Source: Flavobacterium sp. | GTDB taxonomy: Bacteria; Bacteroidota; Bacteroidia; Flavobacteriales; Flavobacteriaceae | Assembly: GCA_017989775.1 (NCBI GenBank) | Contig: JAGNPF010000040.1 | Location: forward strand, 1-9,119 | Reading direction: 5' to 3' | Length of the DNA stretch: 9,119 nucleotides | In this document: positions 6,593 through 9,119 of the stretch, piece by piece | How the letters are laid out: every line of letters begins with the position of its first letter | Position numbering within the stretch: the first letter of the stretch is position 1 | Translations under genes and position numbers: made by a program | Notes under the pieces: model-generated | What the model was told of the DNA's origin: nothing | Database searches by the model: none | Seen by the model: only the letters and a program-made list of their open reading frames with translations

Positions 6593-6943
6593 TTAAAAAT
6601 TCCACTTGATCGTGCTATCTTTAAAAACCCCAAATATATAATGTGCTTCCGTCAAAAGAATAAAAAGCAAGTAAACCACCAAAAAAATCAACGGCCAAAT
6701 TACCGAATTTTTCAATGAAGCTGTTTCACCTTCCATATGCATGAAAGCATAAACAATATAATAAGCTTTAACCAATGTTAAAACGATGAATAACCAGTTC
6801 AATAAATTCAAGCCCAAGAAATTTGTCATGTGTAACGATTCCGGCTTTATAATCCCAAAAATTACCTCAACAATTGTTATGATGGACAAAATTCCAAAAA
6901 CCGTCCATATTCTTTTTGCATTTGATTCGTGTGCGTGTGACAT
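6593..6943 (-). CDS. Cytochrome c oxidase subunit IV (prokaryotic, CyoD/CtaF-like)
   Basis: This is a 116-residue three-helix membrane protein with helices at about 12-32, 46-68 and 80-98. The N-terminus MSHAHESNAKRIW is short and cytoplasmic. The second helix ends KAYYIVYAFMHM (59-70), the K-x-FMHL/M pattern characteristic of the small subunit IV of bacterial haem-copper oxidases. The protein is a small stabilising subunit of the oxidase and carries no cofactor. It lies 19 nt downstream of the long subunit III gene and is followed by a strong terminator, so it is the last gene of the structural operon. Confidence 0.9.
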   Translation of the reverse strand: MSHAHESNAKRIWTVFGILSIITIVEVIFGIIKPESLHMTNFLGLNLLNWLFIVLTLVKAYYIVYAFMHMEGETASLKNSVIWPLIFLVVYLLFILLTEAHYIFGVFKDSTIKWNF

Positions 6944-6962
6944 AATAATTACTTTTTGTAAA

Positions 6963-7991
6963 TTAAACTAGATAGAAAACCGTGAATACGAATACCCAAA
7001 CCAAATCAACAAAGTGCCAATATAGCCCCACTTTTTCCACCATTTCATAGCTTTTTCTTTTCTCGTAAGTTCCCAATATAACATTGAAGAAAATAATAAT
7101 ATTGATTACTACCCCCGAAAATACGTGGAATCCGTGAAAACCTGTTATGAAGAAAAAGAAGTCGGCAAACAATTTGCTACCGTATTCGTTTCTGGTCAAG
7201 TTGGCACCTTCCACAACCAATGCGGCTTGAGCCAATCTGGATTCAGATTCTGCTCTTGTCAAAACCGTTTTGTGTTTGTGTTTTGTCAATTCATGATTGA
7301 TTTTTGGATCTTTTTCGGCAGCTGTGCCATCTTCATAAATAGTCTCTGTTCTAACCAAAATTTCTGGATGAGCCTTGAAACCAGCCTGAACTTCTGCCAC
7401 GGAATAGCTAGGCAAAGCTGCTTCGTCCATAAACCATTTTCCTTTATTTTTGGTCAATTGTTCTCTCTCTTCCGGCAAAGTGGCTGCAAAATCTGCCAAC
7501 GCAACACGTTTTCCATCTTTGTCAACAAACTGAAGCAAACTTCCTCCCTTGGTTTCGATTGCACCGTATTCACCCTTGATGAAGTTTTTCCACTCCCAAG
7601 CTTGTGAGCCAACGAAGATTAAACCTCCAATGATGGTCAAGAACAGATAAAGGGCTACTTTATCTTTTTTTAGTTGATGACCAGCATCAACGGCAAGAAC
7701 CATGGTAACAGATGAAAAAATCAAGACAAATGTCATAAATGCCACATAATACATCGGTGCCGAAACGCCGTGCATAAATGGGAAGTGTGTAAACACCTCA
7801 TCGGCCAAAGGCCAAGTTTCAATAAATTTAAATCTAGAAAAGCCATAAGCAGCCAAAAAACCAGAAAAAGTCAAGGCATCAGACACGATAAAAAACCACA
7901 TCATTAATTTACCATAACTGGCTCCCATTGGCTGAGTGTCTCCGCCTCCCCAAATTTTTTCTCCACTATTCGCAGTAGTAACTGTATCCAT
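6963..7991 (-). CDS. coxC: Cytochrome c oxidase subunit III, long form with periplasmic insert
   Basis: This 342-residue protein is a five-helix subunit III with helices at about 30-50, 79-101, 111-130, 275-303 and 321-341. Family hallmarks are SQAWEW with Glu133 in or just after helix 3, FFFITGFHGFHVFSGVV (278-294) and YWHFVDLVWVFVF (324-336). Five-helix forms normally run to roughly 190-220 residues. The excess is a hydrophilic, Lys/Glu-rich block at about 140-273, between helices 3 and 4. Basic loops GHQLKKDK (104-111) and TYEKRKSYE (308-316) place loops 2-3 and 4-5 in the cytoplasm, so the insert should be periplasmic. Subunit III supports the stability and proton uptake of subunit I. A second, shorter subunit III gene lies just upstream across a 42-nt gap containing a possible promoter. 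Confidence 0.93.
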   Translation of the reverse strand: MDTVTTANSGEKIWGGGDTQPMGASYGKLMMWFFIVSDALTFSGFLAAYGFSRFKFIETWPLADEVFTHFPFMHGVSAPMYYVAFMTFVLIFSSVTMVLAVDAGHQLKKDKVALYLFLTIIGGLIFVGSQAWEWKNFIKGEYGAIETKGGSLLQFVDKDGKRVALADFAATLPEEREQLTKNKGKWFMDEAALPSYSVAEVQAGFKAHPEILVRTETIYEDGTAAEKDPKINHELTKHKHKTVLTRAESESRLAQAALVVEGANLTRNEYGSKLFADFFFFITGFHGFHVFSGVVINIIIFFNVILGTYEKRKSYEMVEKVGLYWHFVDLVWVFVFTVFYLV

Positions 7992-8015
7992 AAAAGTTAT
8001 TCGTTAAAAAGTTTT

Positions 8016-8023
8016 CAAATCTA
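8016..8023 (-). promoter_or_regulatory. Candidate internal -7 element TAGATTTG before the long subunit III gene
   Basis: On the minus strand TAGATTTG matches TAnnTTTG exactly and ends 24 nt before the ATG at 7991. It lies in the only sizeable gap (42 nt) between the oxidase structural genes. No clear -33 TTG was found at the usual spacing. It may allow separate expression of the long subunit III and subunit IV. Confidence 0.35.
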
Positions 8024-8033
8024 CAATTTTTTA

Positions 8034-8621
8034 TTATTTAAAGAAAAATAAAAATAAAAATAAATACACCCACAATAAATCAAGAAAGTGCCAATACATT
8101 GCACCCAACTCAATACCAAGCGTTTGAGTCGAATTGTATTTTTGTTTCAATTGATTGAAAATGATAATCAAAAGAGCAATTAGTCCTCCAGCAAGATGCA
8201 ATAGGTGCACGACAGTCACTATATAAAGGAATGTTGTGGTGATGGAACTTTCGGCTCCCGTGAAATAATACCCATTCTCCACCACTTGCCCAAAGCCAAC
8301 AAATTGCAAAACCACGAACAAAATTGCCAATGCCAAAGTAGTCAAAAGAAATGCAGTTGTCGCTTTTTGATTGTCTTTTTGAATGGCTTTTTTGGCCAAA
8401 TGAAAAGTAACACTACAGCCTATTATCACTGCCGTGCTGTAGAAAAAAGCAGATGGCAATTGAAAATCCTTCAACCAATCCACTCTGGACTTACTTACCA
8501 CAAAAGCACTAGTGAGTCCTGCAAACATCATAATCATGCTTATTATCGCGAACAACAGCAGTAATTTGTACGATCTTGCTGTTCTTGATTTGTGCTCATC
8601 GGCGGTCATTGTCGTTGTCAT
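8034..8621 (-). CDS. Haem-copper oxidase subunit III, short form
   Basis: This is a 195-residue five-helix membrane protein with helices at about 20-42, 58-76, 90-111, 128-156 and 174-194. Family features are VTVVHLLHLAGG (135-146) with the paired His, and YWHFLDLLWVYLF (176-188), nearly identical in pattern to the long subunit III downstream. The Glu found in the helix-3 region of the long protein (SQAWEW) is replaced here: the matching stretch reads LQFVGFG, with Gly109 at the Glu position. It begins 2 nt after the cyoE stop and is followed by the long paralogue, so the operon carries two unequal subunit III genes. Whether both enter one complex, or belong to different oxidases, cannot be decided from the window. 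ATG at 8619-8621 is the first start; Met5 is an alternative. Confidence 0.9.
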   Translation of the reverse strand: MTTTMTADEHKSRTARSYKLLLLFAIISMIMMFAGLTSAFVVSKSRVDWLKDFQLPSAFFYSTAVIIGCSVTFHLAKKAIQKDNQKATTAFLLTTLALAILFVVLQFVGFGQVVENGYYFTGAESSITTTFLYIVTVVHLLHLAGGLIALLIIIFNQLKQKYNSTQTLGIELGAMYWHFLDLLWVYLFLFLFFFK

Positions 8622-8623
8622 AA

Positions 8624-9119
8624 CTATCTTAAAATTTTATCAAATATATAAATTAACTGCAATAAAGTAATATAGGAAACACTAACCAGCATCAAGGTTC
8701 TTGCGGCTTTGGCGGTTCTTAATTTATACAATTTCACGGCATAAAAAAGCATCCAAAGTCCCAACAAAAACACCAAAACTGCGGCTAGCGGTGTAATAAA
8801 CAATTGTCCGGTATAGCCCAAACACGGCAAAAGTGAAGCAACAATCAGCCAAACCGTGTATAATATGATTTGCAAAGCCGTCCCCCTATCCTTTTTGCCC
8901 GTTGGCAACATAAAGAAACCTGCCTTTTCATAGTCTTCATACAAAAACCAACCAATGGCCCAAAAATGGGGAAACTGCCAAAAAAACTGGATCAAGAACA
9001 AGGTTCCGGCTTCGATGCCAAAATCTCCCGTTGCGGCAACCCAACCCAACATGAATGGAATGGCTCCCGGAAAAGCACCCACAAAAACCGACAACGAAGT
9101 CACCGTTTTCAAAGGCGTG
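8624..9119 (-). CDS. cyoE: Protoheme IX farnesyltransferase (haem O synthase), partial, N-terminus off window
   Basis: The frame stays open to the right edge, showing about 164 C-terminal residues of a UbiA-family prenyltransferase. The visible part begins TPLKTVTSLSVFVGAFPGAI, the family's TxLK segment followed by the GAxPxxxGW block (GAIPFMLGWVAATG). Next come FFWQFPHFWAIGW and EDYEKAGFFMLP, a strong haem O synthase signature. Several further membrane helices follow to the C-terminus. The first Asp-rich prenyl-diphosphate motif would lie beyond the edge. An apparent start at TTG 9112 is internal and not real. The enzyme adds a farnesyl group to protohaem to make haem O, the precursor of haem A for the neighbouring oxidase. 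Its stop is 2 nt from the short subunit III start. Confidence 0.95.
   Translation of the reverse strand, partial: TPLKTVTSLSVFVGAFPGAIPFMLGWVAATGDFGIEAGTLFLIQFFWQFPHFWAIGWFLYEDYEKAGFFMLPTGKKDRGTALQIILYTVWLIVASLLPCLGYTGQLFITPLAAVLVFLLGLWMLFYAVKLYKLRTAKAARTLMLVSVSYITLLQLIYIFDKILR

Noticed and set aside
7125..7607. 160-codon open frame on the plus strand
   Set aside because: It lies antisense to the subunit III insert and has no recognisable protein features; it is a by-product of the open coding frame opposite.
9110..9112. TTG as the start of cyoE
   Set aside because: Codons in frame continue to the window edge (TPLK...), and the essential N-terminal Asp-rich motif of the family has not yet appeared, so the gene is truncated by the window.

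Overview
The window looks like chromosomal DNA of a Bacteroidota bacterium, most likely a Flavobacterium or close relative. The grounds are an AT-rich base composition, A-rich leaders without strong Shine-Dalgarno sites, several matches to the Bacteroidota -7 promoter element TAnnTTTG, a DUF4403 lipoprotein, and an oxidase gene order (cyoE, two subunit III genes, subunit IV, SCO, DUF420) that I associate with flavobacteria. No database search was possible, so the genus is an inference.

Right part (6593-9119, minus strand): the distal end of an aa3/caa3-type cytochrome c oxidase operon. It reads haem O synthase (cyoE, cut by the window edge), a short subunit III, a long subunit III with a periplasmic insert of about 130 residues, and subunit IV. 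Subunits I and II are not in the window and are presumably upstream, beyond position 9119. A clear intrinsic terminator at 6546-6575 closes this group.

Middle part (4372-6516, minus strand): a second tight cluster that looks like an oxidase assembly module. It holds a thioredoxin-fold SCO-like protein that has lost the copper-binding CxxxC, a canonical SCO1/SenC copper chaperone, a DUF420 (CtaM/YozB-type) membrane protein, and a small secreted, membrane-anchored protein with a CxxC pair. A promoter-like TATTTTTG lies in the T-tract of the preceding terminator, so this cluster may be transcribed separately. The start of the small CxxC gene is built of short tandem repeats, a heptamer array and a 14-bp duplication.

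Left part: a plus-strand DUF4403 lipoprotein (2901-4310) converges on the assembly cluster. It diverges, across a 173-bp gap, from a minus-strand MacB/LolCDE-type ABC exporter operon (ATPase, permease 1, permease 2; permease 2 runs off the left edge). The two permeases are tandem paralogues.

The genes fit one another well: cyoE supplies haem O (the haem A precursor), SCO proteins and probably DUF420 mature the oxidase, and the subunit III/IV genes encode its structural parts. I see no mobile element, CRISPR array, RNA gene or defence system, and no gene-free stretch longer than 300 bases. The window is mostly ordinary core metabolism. The points of real interest are the Cys-less SCO paralogue, the unequal subunit III pair with its insert, and the repeat-built start of the CxxC gene.
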